This document shows, piece after piece, positions 36,423 through 45,731 of a DNA stretch of 64,000 nucleotides. Source of the stretch: Bradyrhizobium japonicum USDA 6 (GTDB lineage: Bacteria; Pseudomonadota; Alphaproteobacteria; Rhizobiales; Xanthobacteraceae). Each line of letters starts with the position of its first letter. Position 1 is the stretch's first letter. The notes beneath the pieces are model-generated. The model had not been told where the DNA came from. It was given only the letters and a program-made list of their open reading frames with translations, and made no database searches. The position numbers and the translations under genes were made by a program. The stretch lies in NCBI RefSeq assembly GCF_000284375.1, contig NC_017249.1, positions 992,001 through 1,056,000 on the forward strand, in the 5' to 3' direction.

Positions 36423-39290
36423 TTACGCCACGCGCCGGACCGCGTTCAGCGTCTCGATGGTGCGTCCGACCTCGGCTGCCGGGCACGGCCTGCCGAAATA
36501 ATAGCCCTGGACTGCGGTGCAGCCGCATTCGCGGACGAAGTCGAACTGCTCGATCGTCTCGACACCTTCCGCCGTGGTCTCGACGCCGAGCACGAAGCCG
36601 AGGCTGGCGATGGTGCGGACGATGGCGACGCTCTCCGGGCTTTCGCCGAGCGTGCCGACGAAGGAACGGTCGATCTTGATGCGGTCGAACGGAAACTTGC
36701 GCAAATAGCTCAGCGAGGAATAGCCGACGCCGAAATCGTCGAGGCTGACGCGCACGCCAAGCGCGCGCAGCTGGTGCAGGATCTCGATCGTCGCCTCGCT
36801 GTCGTCGAGCAGCGCCGTCTCGGTGACCTCGAGCTCGAGCCGCTGCGGCGGCAGGCCGGCTTCCGCAAGCGCGCTTGTGACCATCGCCACCAGTCCGCGC
36901 GAGCGGAACTGCACCGGCGACAAATTGACCGCGACAGTGACATCGGGCCAGGACGCCGCGGTCGCACAGGCCGTGCGCAGCACCCATTCGCCGATCGGGA
37001 CGATCAGCCCGTTCTCCTCCGCGAGCGGAATGAATTCGGCGGGGGAGACGAAGCCGCGCGAGGGATGTTTCCAGCGCAGCAGCGCCTCGAAGCCGGTGAG
37101 CTCGGTGGTGTCGAGCCGCACTTGTGGCTGGAACACCAGATGGAATTCGCTGGCCTCCAGCGCTCCGCGCAGATCGTGCTCCAGCGCGTGCCGGCTGCGC
37201 GCCTCTTCCTCCATCTCGGGCTCGAACAGCTGGTAGGCGCCGCGCCCCTTGGCCTTGGCCTGGTACAGCGCGAGGTCGGCGCATTTCATCAACTCGTCCG
37301 CATCGAGCCCGTGATCCGGAGCGATGGCGATGCCGACGGAAACGCCGACATGGATCGACTGGCTTTCCAGCGGCGGCGGGTGGCCGATGATCTCGACCAG
37401 GCGGCGGGCGAGCCGTTCCGCCGATTGCGGCTGCGGTCCGCGCTGGAGAACGGCGAACTCGTCGCCGCCGAGGCGGGCGACGGTGTCATGCTCGCCGACA
37501 TTCTCCTTCAGCCGTGTCGCGACCCAACGCAGAAGCCGATCGCCGGCGGCGTGGCCGAGGCGGTCGTTGACCGTCTTGAAATTATCGAGGTCGAAGCACA
37601 GCACGGCCATCGCACCGCCGGCGATCGCGACCTGGTTCAGTCCCTCGCCCATTTTCTCGCGGAACAGCGTGCGGTTGGGCAGGTCGGTCAGTGAATCGTG
37701 CTGCGCCATGTGCGCCACGCGGGCCTGGGCCTTATGGCGCTCGGTGACGTCCTCATAGGTGACGACCCAGCCGCCATGCTCCATCCGCTTGTGATTGAGC
37801 TTGATGATGCGGCCGTCGTTCAGGTGGCGGTGCAGCGTGTGCTCGCCCTCGCGCAGCCTCTCGACATAGTCGGCATAGATATTGGCGGCGGTCGTGTTCG
37901 GATGGATACCGAGATCACAGCTATGCTCCATGATCTCGCGCATCGAGACGCCGGGCTTCACGATGTCGGGCGACAGCCCATACATCTCGATATAGCGGCG
38001 ATTGCAGACGATCACGCGCAGGCTCGAATCGAGCATGCACAGGCCCTGGCTCATGTTGTTCAGCGCGGCGTCGAAGCGACGATACTGCTCGCTTAGCTCC
38101 TCGATCGCGCGCTCGCGGTCGGTGATGTCCTCGTAGGTGGCGACGAAGCCGCCTTCGGGCAGCGCGCAGTAGCGCACCGAGACCACGGTGTCGTTCGACA
38201 TGCGCCGGCGCATCGGCGAGGAATCGTGGTTCGCGATCCTCGCGCTGGCGGCTTCCAGCAGCTGTTGCGGACTGTATTCGGACGCGAACGCCCCGTTCGC
38301 CATCGACCGCTCGATCAGCTCGCCGAGATGCGTGCCAGGCCTGGTCTCCTCCGGCGACAGCCGGTAGATCTTGCGGTAGGTGGTGTTGCAGACGCGCAGG
38401 CGCATGTCGCTGTCGTAGAAGGCGAGCCCGTGCGCCATGTTCTCCAGCGCCGCATCGAGGATGAAGTTTTGCTGCCGCAACGCTTCTTCGTATTGCAACC
38501 GCTCGGTGACGTCCTCATGCACCGTCACCCAGCCGCCGTCGGGCAGGAAGCGGGAGACTGCCTGCACCATCCGGCCGTCATAGCGCATCACCAGCAGGGT
38601 CTTCGCTTTCCTGGCGCGCACGTCCTCTAGGCGCGTGTGGCGGAATTCATCAATCGGCATGCCCGGCAGGTTGCCGCGCGACAGCCAGTGTTCGATGGCC
38701 GTGTTGTGCGTGACGCCCGGTTTCACGATTTGGGGGTCGAGATTGTAGAGGTTCAGGAACCGCTCGTTGCAGACGACGACACGGCTGTCGGCATCGTACA
38801 TGATGAGCCCGTGCGACATGTTGGCGAGCGCGTGCTGGCTGCGCTCGGTCTGTACGCGCAATTCCGCCTCGAGCCGGGCGAGCCGGCTGACGTCATCGCA
38901 GATCGTCATCCAGCCGCCGCCGGGAAGCGGCTTCAGCTCGAGCGCCATGACGAGTCCGCTCGCCAGTTTCTGCTCCGTGCGGAACGGCTTCCCGCCTGCG
39001 ATCTGCGCGATCCGCTTGGTATACAGCGCGTCGAGCTCGTGTTGCGGGAAGTTGCCGCGCGCCGCGCTGTGCGCAAGCACTTCGCGGTAGCTCGTGCCGA
39101 CATGCACGATGTCGGCCGACATGTTGAACAGCGACAGATAGCTCTGGTTGACCAGCACGATCCGGTTGTCGGCATCGTAGACGCAGACACCCTGCTCCAT
39201 GTGGTCGAGCGCGAGCTGACTCAGCGAGACCAGGGCCTGCGGGCCCTGTTCGCGGCGTGCACCAGGTTCGTTGTCGCGGGGCGACGTCAT
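36423..39290 (-). CDS. Four-PAS GGDEF-EAL c-di-GMP turnover protein
   Basis: 955 residues. Four PAS-7-type sensor repeats (about 22-145, 150-275, 280-405, 410-525), each with a HMEQGVCVYDADNRIV or NMSHGLIMYDADSRVV-like opening. GGDEF domain (about 540-700) with intact ARLGGDEFAVL and FDLDNFKTVND; EAL domain (about 715-950) with intact GFEALLRW, NLSP, EVTETALLD, LDDFGVGYSSL, IKIDRSFV and TTAEGVET. Both catalytic sites look functional, so the PAS inputs probably decide the direction. No membrane segments: cytoplasmic. Upstream 206 bases to the next gene hold no clear feature beyond the tctC dyad side. Confidence 0.94.
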   Translation of the reverse strand: MTSPRDNEPGARREQGPQALVSLSQLALDHMEQGVCVYDADNRIVLVNQSYLSLFNMSADIVHVGTSYREVLAHSAARGNFPQHELDALYTKRIAQIAGGKPFRTEQKLASGLVMALELKPLPGGGWMTICDDVSRLARLEAELRVQTERSQHALANMSHGLIMYDADSRVVVCNERFLNLYNLDPQIVKPGVTHNTAIEHWLSRGNLPGMPIDEFRHTRLEDVRARKAKTLLVMRYDGRMVQAVSRFLPDGGWVTVHEDVTERLQYEEALRQQNFILDAALENMAHGLAFYDSDMRLRVCNTTYRKIYRLSPEETRPGTHLGELIERSMANGAFASEYSPQQLLEAASARIANHDSSPMRRRMSNDTVVSVRYCALPEGGFVATYEDITDRERAIEELSEQYRRFDAALNNMSQGLCMLDSSLRVIVCNRRYIEMYGLSPDIVKPGVSMREIMEHSCDLGIHPNTTAANIYADYVERLREGEHTLHRHLNDGRIIKLNHKRMEHGGWVVTYEDVTERHKAQARVAHMAQHDSLTDLPNRTLFREKMGEGLNQVAIAGGAMAVLCFDLDNFKTVNDRLGHAAGDRLLRWVATRLKENVGEHDTVARLGGDEFAVLQRGPQPQSAERLARRLVEIIGHPPPLESQSIHVGVSVGIAIAPDHGLDADELMKCADLALYQAKAKGRGAYQLFEPEMEEEARSRHALEHDLRGALEASEFHLVFQPQVRLDTTELTGFEALLRWKHPSRGFVSPAEFIPLAEENGLIVPIGEWVLRTACATAASWPDVTVAVNLSPVQFRSRGLVAMVTSALAEAGLPPQRLELEVTETALLDDSEATIEILHQLRALGVRVSLDDFGVGYSSLSYLRKFPFDRIKIDRSFVGTLGESPESVAIVRTIASLGFVLGVETTAEGVETIEQFDFVRECGCTAVQGYYFGRPCPAAEVGRTIETLNAVRRVA

Positions 39291-39496
39291 GGGATCGACC
39301 GGGTCTCGGCGGGCAATAGACCTAACGCAACTTAATTCAACCGCGGAGGGTAACGAAGAGGCGGGAAAATTCCCTTAAGCGCCGTAGTTTACGGAGGGTG
39401 ACCGGGGATGGAGAGACGTGTGCCGAGCGCGCGACAAACTCCGCTGTCGTCCCTGCGTTTGCATGGACGGCAGCGCATTCTTGGGCCGAGCGTCCC

Positions 39497-40372
39497 CTAC
39501 GGCCCGTACAGCACGAGTTCCGTATCCGTGAGGTCGCCGAGCTGCGGCCGGTGCGGACCCTTGAAATACTTACGGCCGCGCCGCTCGGTGTAGATGCCGG
39601 CGAGGCCGGGAATCGGGCCATTGGAATCGATCGCCACCGAGATCTTGCCGAGCCGTAGCAGCAGCCGGCCGATGCGGCCTGCGCAGGCGGCGTATTCGGC
39701 GGCGCTGCGGCAATAGATCAGCTTCATCGCCGGCGGCGCGATGAAGCCGCGGCGGATGCGCACCGGCTGCAGGATGAAGGGGAACGTTCCCTTCGGGGTG
39801 CGGCAGACCAGGCTGAGGCAATTGTAGCGGGCATGCCGCGTGAGGAGCTGCGTCTCGTCGTCGGTCAGCCCTTCGATCGTCTTGGCGTGTTGCGAGATGA
39901 CCTCGATCTTGCTCCAGCGCGGAGGGCGCGCGAGTGCGGGCACGGAGAAGAAGATGCCGTGGCAATAGGCACGAAAGCCCTGCGTCTCGATGATCGGCCA
40001 GGTCCACGGGGCCGGGCTGATGTTGAGATAGGTGACATCCTTGTGCCGCTGCGCGATCTTGGTCAGCAGCGGGGCGTAGTTGCGGTAGGCCGGATCGACA
40101 AACCAGCTCGACAGATTGCACTGGATGGCGGTCTCTTCGCCGTGCTTCCGCGCTGTGTAGATCAGCAGCAGCACGCCGACGGGCTCGCCGTCATTGTCGA
40201 GCATGTAGCCGAAGCGCGGATAGCCCTCCGGCACGGGCCGGAAGGCCTGCCGGCGCAGGCCCTGGATCCAGTAGTTGCGCGAGCGGCCGACGAAGCCGCG
40301 CGTCAGCAGGTCCGCGACCGCATCGACGTCGGCCTCGGTGATCTCGCGGCATCGGACCTTGGTGTGGATCAC
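39497..40372 (-). CDS. GNAT-like acyltransferase, end of the amino acid:carrier protein gene row
   Basis: 291 residues. The N-terminal half has a GNAT pattern: CREITEADVDAVADLLTRGF, GYPRFGYMLDNDGEPVGVLLLIY and a strand-helix WFVDPAYRNYAPLLTKI. The C-terminal half (from about 150) is less clear. It starts 115 bases after the amino acid:[carrier protein] ligase on the same strand, so it could move the activated amino acid from the carrier protein to an acceptor. That is inference from position; its fold assignment is moderate. Confidence 0.65.
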   Translation of the reverse strand: MIHTKVRCREITEADVDAVADLLTRGFVGRSRNYWIQGLRRQAFRPVPEGYPRFGYMLDNDGEPVGVLLLIYTARKHGEETAIQCNLSSWFVDPAYRNYAPLLTKIAQRHKDVTYLNISPAPWTWPIIETQGFRAYCHGIFFSVPALARPPRWSKIEVISQHAKTIEGLTDDETQLLTRHARYNCLSLVCRTPKGTFPFILQPVRIRRGFIAPPAMKLIYCRSAAEYAACAGRIGRLLLRLGKISVAIDSNGPIPGLAGIYTERRGRKYFKGPHRPQLGDLTDTELVLYGP

Positions 40373-40487
40373 GCTCGTTTTACCCGTGGAAATGGCAGGC
40401 CTCGTTCGCTCTATCGCTTCAGCACGATCTTTTCGGAAAACCGCCCCGCACTTTGCGCTAACGCGGCCCTTCGGTCCGGATCAGGCT

Positions 40488-41468
40488 CTAGCGCCAGCCT
40501 TCACCATGGGCATCGGCCGTGGCCAACGGCTGCATGCCCATGATCTCCCGCACCTTGGCGGGCCAGGCGGCGAGATCGGTGCCGTGGGTGTGGAACATGG
40601 CGACGGCCAGGCGGTCCATGCCGAAGGCGACGCAGCCGGTATGCGCGGGTTCGCCATTGGCGTCCTCGATGCCCCAGGTCGTGCCGAAATGCTCGCGGTG
40701 ATAGTTGAAGCTCATGCAGGCGGTCGGCTGATCCTCCGAACGGAGCGGGATCAGGAGCTCGAACTTGAGCTGCTGCTGCTTCTGGCTGACCGCCTTGATC
40801 TGGCCGACGCGGCCGAAGAAGGGGTCGCTGGCATAGTCGACGCGGAAGGTCAGGCCGAGGTCGCGGGCAATCGCCTGCGCGCGCACCATCCAGCGCTCGC
40901 GGAAATCGGCGACGTCGTCGGGGCCGCCGATGCAGACATATTCGCGCATCCGGAACGATTGCAGCCGGTCGAGATGTTTCGACGGCTCGCGGCGGAAGCA
41001 ATCGGCGGCGACGTCGAAGCGCAGGCCGCCCTTCGGCAAAGGTCCGCGGCTCGCCGCGATCGGATAGACCGGGTAGCAGGCGGCGGGCGACAGCACGAGG
41101 TCGGCCGGCGAGAGCGATGAAGTCCAGTCGCCGCCGGCATCGAAGCGGCTCACCGCCGCGTTGATCTCGCGTTCGGTACCGTGCAGGCCGCAGACGCAGC
41201 CGAGCAGGTTCGGAAAGCTCTTGAGATAGCCGGATTTCTCGAGCTGGGCCCGGCTCATCACCGGAGGAAAGCGCATGACCTCGGTGCCGGTCTCGCGATG
41301 GCTCGTGATCAGCGCGGCGAGACGCTCCACGACGCCCTCATAGAGCGCGGTGCGGGCGTAAACGCCGTCCGAGCCCATGGGGTGGAACAGTTTGTCGGCG
41401 AGATGATCGAGCGGATCTGCGATTTGCGGCGCGGTCTCGGGCGAGCTGGGGAGAACAGCAATGTTCAT
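40488..41468 (-). CDS. Amino acid:[carrier protein] ligase (truncated seryl-tRNA synthetase homologue)
   Basis: 326 residues, a class II synthetase catalytic core without the tRNA-binding arm of SerRS. The predicted zinc ligands Cys131 (SPAACYP), Glu176 (FRMREYV) and Cys279 (AHTGCVAFG) fall at exactly the positions I recall for the Bradyrhizobium glycine:[carrier protein] ligase. Motif 2 is RREPSKHLDRLQSFRMREYV (20 residues) and motif 3 is GCVAFGMDRLAVAMF. The known homologue adenylates glycine (some alanine) and loads it on the phosphopantetheine of a small carrier protein instead of tRNA. The carrier gene lies at 43111, and the acyl-CoA dehydrogenase homologue precedes it by 65 bases. Confidence 0.93.
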   Translation of the reverse strand: MNIAVLPSSPETAPQIADPLDHLADKLFHPMGSDGVYARTALYEGVVERLAALITSHRETGTEVMRFPPVMSRAQLEKSGYLKSFPNLLGCVCGLHGTEREINAAVSRFDAGGDWTSSLSPADLVLSPAACYPVYPIAASRGPLPKGGLRFDVAADCFRREPSKHLDRLQSFRMREYVCIGGPDDVADFRERWMVRAQAIARDLGLTFRVDYASDPFFGRVGQIKAVSQKQQQLKFELLIPLRSEDQPTACMSFNYHREHFGTTWGIEDANGEPAHTGCVAFGMDRLAVAMFHTHGTDLAAWPAKVREIMGMQPLATADAHGEGWR

Positions 41469-41533
41469 GTTCGACTTCCTGCTATCTGAAATTGTTCTTT
41501 TTGGCCGAAAGGCACGTCAGTCGCGAAGGCTTT

Positions 41534-42751
41534 CTAGTCTCGAAGGCTTGCCGGAATGCCGCTCATCAGCGTCGAAGTGGCGGCGTTGGCGAGAATGCGG
41601 TCGTTGTTGATCATGATCGGCGAGGACAGCACGTCGCGCAGGTGGCGGCCCATGGTGAACTCGCCGTCGTTGCGGTAGCCGGAGAGGCCCGCGGTGCGCA
41701 TCGCATGCATCACGGTCTCGACCGCGAGCTCGGAGGCCTGCACCTTCAACAGCGTGATCGAGGACTGGAAATCGAGCGAGCCCAGCGCGCGCTCGTCATG
41801 CTCGGCGCGGGCAAAGGTGTCGACATTGGCTGCGATCAGCGCGCGCAACTTGGCCAGCGACATCTTCGCGGCCGTGAAATGCGCCGCGGCGGGCGGCATC
41901 TGGCCGCCCGAGGTGCGGGCCGCCTTGCGAACGAAAGCCTGCGCACGGGTCACGGCCGCAGCGGCGATGCCGGCCCAGGCCGAGGACCAGCACAGATGCG
42001 CGAACGGCGTCATGGTCTGGGCATGGATCTTGTCATAGGATTCCGGAAAGATGCGGTCGGCCGGGCAATCGACCTTCAGCTCGAAGCCGGTCGAGCAGGT
42101 GCCGCGCATGCCGAGCGTCTCCCAGCCCTGCGTCTGCTTCAGCGAATAATCGTCCTTGGCGAGCGCCAGCAGAACCTGGTCGGAGGCGGCGGCCTCGGTG
42201 GCACGGCGGGCGATCGTGACGAGGCCGTCGGCCTCCGCACCGTAGGAGATCACGGTGGCGTCGCGCACCAGCGAGACTACGTCGCCGGCGTGGTCGACCG
42301 CCGCGGCGCTGGCGCGAATGTTGCCGCCGTTCTGGCCTTCGGTGGTGGAGGAGGCGAGCAGCCACTGGTCGCGGGCGACCCGGCGCATCATCGTTTCCAT
42401 CCAGGGGATGCCGTGGCCGTGCCTGATGACACAGGCGACCTTGGTCGTGTGCATCGCGTAGATCATCGCGGTCGAGGCGCAGGCACGTCCGAGCGTGTAG
42501 CAGATGTCGGTGACGTCGTAGATCGAAGCGCCAAGACCGCCGAACTCGACCGGGATCATGACGCCGAGCAGCTTCTGCTCACGCGCGACCTCGAAAGCCT
42601 TGTGGGGGAAGCGGGCGTCGCGATCGACCCCGTTCGCGTCGGCAGCCGCCGCAGTGGCTGTCAGGGTAGCGCGTTCGATGAGGGAGGGGCCGTGTTCGAG
42701 AAAGCTCGCTTGCGTTTCGTCGACAGTGAGGACTGCTTCACGCACGTTCAT
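41534..42751 (-). CDS. Acyl-CoA dehydrogenase-family flavoprotein of the amino acid:carrier protein cluster
   Basis: 405 residues with the ACAD fold: helical N-domain (EQKLLGVMIPVEFGGLGASI), beta domain (LLASSTTEGQNGGNIR, ETLGMRGTCSTGFEL) and C-terminal helices (HAMRTAGLSGY). Glu364 in the GEFTMGRHLRD stretch stands where ACADs keep the base next to the RxxRD motif; whether it is catalytic here is uncertain. Cofactor FAD expected. Partner genes suggest the substrate is an aminoacyl group on the carrier protein rather than acyl-CoA. First gene of the minus-strand row, divergent from the carrier protein. Confidence 0.85.
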   Translation of the reverse strand: MNVREAVLTVDETQASFLEHGPSLIERATLTATAAAADANGVDRDARFPHKAFEVAREQKLLGVMIPVEFGGLGASIYDVTDICYTLGRACASTAMIYAMHTTKVACVIRHGHGIPWMETMMRRVARDQWLLASSTTEGQNGGNIRASAAAVDHAGDVVSLVRDATVISYGAEADGLVTIARRATEAAASDQVLLALAKDDYSLKQTQGWETLGMRGTCSTGFELKVDCPADRIFPESYDKIHAQTMTPFAHLCWSSAWAGIAAAAVTRAQAFVRKAARTSGGQMPPAAAHFTAAKMSLAKLRALIAANVDTFARAEHDERALGSLDFQSSITLLKVQASELAVETVMHAMRTAGLSGYRNDGEFTMGRHLRDVLSSPIMINNDRILANAATSTLMSGIPASLRD

Positions 42752-43110
42752 ACCCGTCCGCCTCCGGTTTGCCGTTCAGGATCGCCGGCATCATTCGCGA
42801 TGCCGTGCAAGCGATCCTCCGACCATCTTTGCTTGTGAGACGAGGCTACGGATTTAATTCAAATTCGTCGATGAAATAGAGGGTAAACAAACCGCAATTC
42901 CGAACGAACAGTTAAGTTCGGGTTGTTTGCATCGCCGACAATTCCGCGATCGTGTTAGGGATCTGGAAGAACCCGGAATTCCAGACAATCTGAGTCATCG
43001 TTTACTAAGAAAGGCGAAGTAATGGTGGCGCCCATTGTCGGATCGGCCCGTCGCGCCCATCGTAGCCGGCAACCGGTCCGACCGTTGAATAGACAGATGG
43101 GAATTTACCG
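42752..43110. promoter_or_regulatory. 359-base divergent control region with nested dyad at 42885-42928
   Basis: No coding frame of note. It is AT-richer than the flanks. Dyad: AAACAA (42885-42890) with TTGTTT (42923-42928), and inside it CCGAAC (42900-42905) with GTTCGG (42916-42921) around GAACAGTTAA. This is a candidate shared operator for the flavoprotein/ligase row and the carrier protein. A TTTACTAAGAAAGG stretch lies near the carrier gene. No dispersed repeat is present here, unlike most gaps. Confidence 0.45.
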
Positions 43111-43383
43111 ATGCAGGCCTTCGATACCGACGTGCGCGATCGCATCATCAAGCTGGTGAAGGGCATCCTCGAGCAGAACTCGCTCACCGCGGACATCACG
43201 CCACAGGCGAAGCTCGTCGATGCGGGCCTGACCTCGATGGACATGGTCAATCTGATGCTCGGCGTCGAAGCCGAGTTCGACTTCACCATCCCGCAGTCCG
43301 AGATCACGCCGGAGAACTTCCAGTCGGTCGAGACGCTGGAACGGATGGTCGCAACCCAGCTGCAGCTGGCGGCGGCGGCTTAA
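43111..43383 (+). CDS. Small carrier protein (phosphopantetheine acceptor) for aminoacyl groups
   Basis: 90 residues, four-helix ACP fold. The attachment serine is Ser42 in DAGLTSMDMVNLML, a DxGxxS-type site. The acidic helix II that follows (VNLMLGVEAEFDF) and PENFQSVETLERMV complete the fold. Not the fatty-acid ACP: sequence and context are different, with no fab genes. It is the partner loaded by the ligase at 40488. Divergent from the ligase/flavoprotein row over a 359-base region, with GATGGGAA as ribosome site. Confidence 0.9.
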   Translation: MQAFDTDVRDRIIKLVKGILEQNSLTADITPQAKLVDAGLTSMDMVNLMLGVEAEFDFTIPQSEITPENFQSVETLERMVATQLQLAAAA

Positions 43384-43396
43384 TCAAGACCACCGG

Positions 43397-43528
43397 TGTC
43401 GTCCCTGCGAACGCAGGGACCCATACCGCGGAATCTATCGACCTGTTGAAGGTCGCGGCTCAGAACGACGAATCCTCGCCAAACTGCGCCCTGTGGCTAT
43501 GGGCCCCTGCGTTCGCGGGGACGACAGT
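43397..43528. repeat. Intergenic repeat, family A, copy 2
   Basis: GTCGTCCCTGCGAACGCAGGGACCCATA at the left and TATGGGCCCCTGCGTTCGCGGGGACGAC at the right are inverted edges (shown in part); the middle resembles copies 13574-13712 and 48911-49056 (CGCCAAACTGCGCCCTGTGG; compare CGCCAAATATCTCCCTGTGG). Confidence 0.78.
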
Positions 43529-43652
43529 GAGTATGCAGCGCCGCTTTTCCGCTCCTCACAGCACCGGCATCGCCCCAGCGTCCCCGTTCCAAAACCGCCG
43601 CAAAACTGGCATAGCTTAACCATGTCGCACATGGCGAACGGGTGGAGCAGGC

Positions 43653-44528
43653 ATGACGCAAGCGGTATTGGGCATCATCGGTGGCTCCGGCATCTACGAT
43701 CTGCCGGGTCTCGAGGGCGCGCGCGAAGAAGTGATCAAGAGCCCCTGGGGCGAGCCGTCGGCCCCCCTGCGGCGCGGCTCGATTGCCGGCCTGCCGATCG
43801 TATTCCTGCCGCGGCACGACAAGGGTCACCGGCTGTCGCCCTCCGACATCAATTATCGCGCCAACATCGATGTTCTGAAGCGGGCCGGCGTCACCGACCT
43901 GATCTCGCTGTCGGCCTGCGGCTCGTTCAGGGAGGAACTGCCGCCCGGCACCTTCGTTCTTGTCGACCAGTTCGTCGATCGCACCCACAAGCGCGAGAGC
44001 TCGTTCTTCGGCAGGGGATGCGTCGCGCATGTGTCGATGGCGCATCCGGTCTCGCCGCGTCTGCGCATCCATCTTGCGGCGGCAGCTGAAGCCGAGGGCA
44101 TCGCGTTTGCGCGCGGCGGCACCTATCTCTGCATGGAGGGGCCGCAATTCTCCACCTACGCGGAGAGCATGACCTACAAGACATCGGGCTATTCCGTGAT
44201 CGGCATGACCAATATGCCCGAGGCAAAGCTCGCGCGTGAGGCCGAGATCTGCTACGCCACGGTCGCGATGGTGACGGATTTCGACTGCTGGCATCCCGAT
44301 CACGATGCCGTCACCGTCCAGGACATCATCCGCGTGCTGACCTCGAACGCCGACAAGGCCAAGGCGCTGGTGGCGCGGCTCGCGAGGGACTTTCCGCGCG
44401 AGCACGAGCCGTGCCCGATCGGTTCGGACCGCGCGCTCGACACCGCGCTGATCACGGCGCCCGAGGCGCGCGATCCCGAGCTCTTGAAGAAGCTCGATGC
44501 GGTGGCCGGGCGCATCCTGCGGGCGTGA
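43653..44528 (+). CDS. mtnP: S-methyl-5'-thioadenosine phosphorylase
   Basis: 291 residues. Phosphate and nucleoside sites visible: IGGSGIYDLPG, the LPRHDKGHRLSPSDINYRAN stretch, GGTYLCMEGPQFST, NMPEAKLAREAE, and TDFDCW with the two Asp that contact adenine. It splits methylthioadenosine, a by-product of polyamine and homoserine-lactone synthesis, into adenine and methylthioribose-1-phosphate. Followed by mtnA after 18 bases, which uses that product. Ribosome site GGAGCAGGC before ATG. Confidence 0.96.
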   Translation: MTQAVLGIIGGSGIYDLPGLEGAREEVIKSPWGEPSAPLRRGSIAGLPIVFLPRHDKGHRLSPSDINYRANIDVLKRAGVTDLISLSACGSFREELPPGTFVLVDQFVDRTHKRESSFFGRGCVAHVSMAHPVSPRLRIHLAAAAEAEGIAFARGGTYLCMEGPQFSTYAESMTYKTSGYSVIGMTNMPEAKLAREAEICYATVAMVTDFDCWHPDHDAVTVQDIIRVLTSNADKAKALVARLARDFPREHEPCPIGSDRALDTALITAPEARDPELLKKLDAVAGRILRA

Positions 44529-44546
44529 TACGAAAGGCAGAATGCC

Positions 44547-45656
44547 ATGAAGGTTGACGGCAAGCATTTCCGCAGCATCTGGCGCGAGCGCGACGGCTGG
44601 TCGGTCGGAGCGATCGACCAGCGCCGGCTGCCGCATGAGTTCGTCGTCGCGAAGCTGACCTCATGCGAAGACGCTGCGGTCGCCATCCGCGACATGCTGG
44701 TGCGCGGCGCGCCGCTGATCGGCGCGACCGCGGCCTACGGCATGGCGCTCGCCATGCGCGAGGACTCATCCGACGCCGGTCTCAAGCGTGCCTATGACAC
44801 GCTGGTCGTGGCGCGGCCTACGGCGATCAATCTGAAATGGGCGCTGGACGAGATGCGCACGGCGCTCACGCCGGTCGATCCGGTTGAACGGGCGGAGGCG
44901 GCCTATGCGCGCGCCGACGAGATCGTCGAGCAGGACGTCGAGATCAACCGCGGCATCGCCGGCAACGGCCTGAAGCTGATCGAGGCGATCGTCGCAAAGA
45001 AGAAGCCGGGCGAGACGGTCAATGTGCTGACCCATTGCAATGCCGGCTGGCTCGCCACCGTCGACTGGGGCACCGCAACGGCACCGATCTATCTGGCGCA
45101 TGAGCGTGGCATCAAGGTCCATGTCTGGGTCGACGAGACCCGTCCGCGCAACCAGGGCGCCTCGCTCACAGCCTGGGAGCTCGGCCATCACGGCGTGCCG
45201 CACACGGTCATCCCCGACAATACCGGCGGACACCTGATGCAGCACGGCATGGTCGACCTCGCCATCGTCGGCACCGATCGCGTCGCCGCCAATGGCGACG
45301 TCTGCAACAAGATCGGCACATATCTGAAGGCCCTTGCCGCGCACGACAACGGCGTGCCGTTCTATGTCGCGTTGCCATCGCCGACGATCGATTTCGCCGT
45401 TGACGACGGTATCCGCGACATCCCGATCGAGCAGCGCAGCGGCACGGAGGTCACCGACATGACCGGCCGCACCGCGGACGGCCGGCTGGAGACGGTGCGC
45501 GTCGTGCCGGAGGGCTCGCCGGTCGCGAATTACGCGTTCGACGTGACGCCGGCGCGGCTGGTCACCGGTCTCATCACGGAGCGCGGTGTGCTGAAGCCGG
45601 ATAGAGCATCGCTGGCGGCCGCCTTTCCGGAGCGGATCGCCGCCGCGGCGGAGTAG
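44547..45656 (+). CDS. mtnA: S-methyl-5-thioribose-1-phosphate isomerase
   Basis: 369 residues, eIF2B-like fold. Motifs: [34 protein letters not shown] (catalytic Cys) and [19 protein letters not shown] (catalytic Asp). Converts methylthioribose-1-P to methylthioribulose-1-P. It is in an operon with mtnP. The later salvage genes (mtnB, mtnC, mtnD) and the class II aldolase of the DHAP shunt are not in the window. Confidence 0.96.
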   Translation: MKVDGKHFRSIWRERDGWSVGAIDQRRLPHEFVVAKLTSCEDAAVAIRDMLVRGAPLIGATAAYGMALAMREDSSDAGLKRAYDTLVVARPTAINLKWALDEMRTALTPVDPVERAEAAYARADEIVEQDVEINRGIAGNGLKLIEAIVAKKKPGETVNVLTHCNAGWLATVDWGTATAPIYLAHERGIKVHVWVDETRPRNQGASLTAWELGHHGVPHTVIPDNTGGHLMQHGMVDLAIVGTDRVAANGDVCNKIGTYLKALAAHDNGVPFYVALPSPTIDFAVDDGIRDIPIEQRSGTEVTDMTGRTADGRLETVRVVPEGSPVANYAFDVTPARLVTGLITERGVLKPDRASLAAAFPERIAAAAE

Positions 45657-45689
45657 TCAGTCAGCCAGGCAAGACCGTGCCGCGCAGTC

Positions 45690-45724
45690 ATTGCTTCGCT
45701 GCGCTCGCAATGACGGAGAATGAC
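45690..45724. repeat. Intergenic palindrome, family B, half copy
   Basis: ATTGCTTCGCTGCGCTCGCAATGACGGAGAATG matches the right arm and flank of 21675-21752 (shown in parts of it); the left arm is lost. It lies between the convergent mtnA and HAD genes. Confidence 0.75.
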
Positions 45725-45731
45725 GCGCCAG

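Noticed and set aside
40488..41468. Second seryl-tRNA synthetase
   Set aside because: The N-terminal tRNA-binding coiled coil is absent, and the zinc ligand set and adjacent carrier protein identify an amino acid:[carrier protein] ligase.
43111..43383. Fatty-acid acyl carrier protein (acpP)
   Set aside because: No fab genes nearby, site sequence DAGLTSMDM differs from the AcpP consensus, and context is the amino acid ligase cluster.
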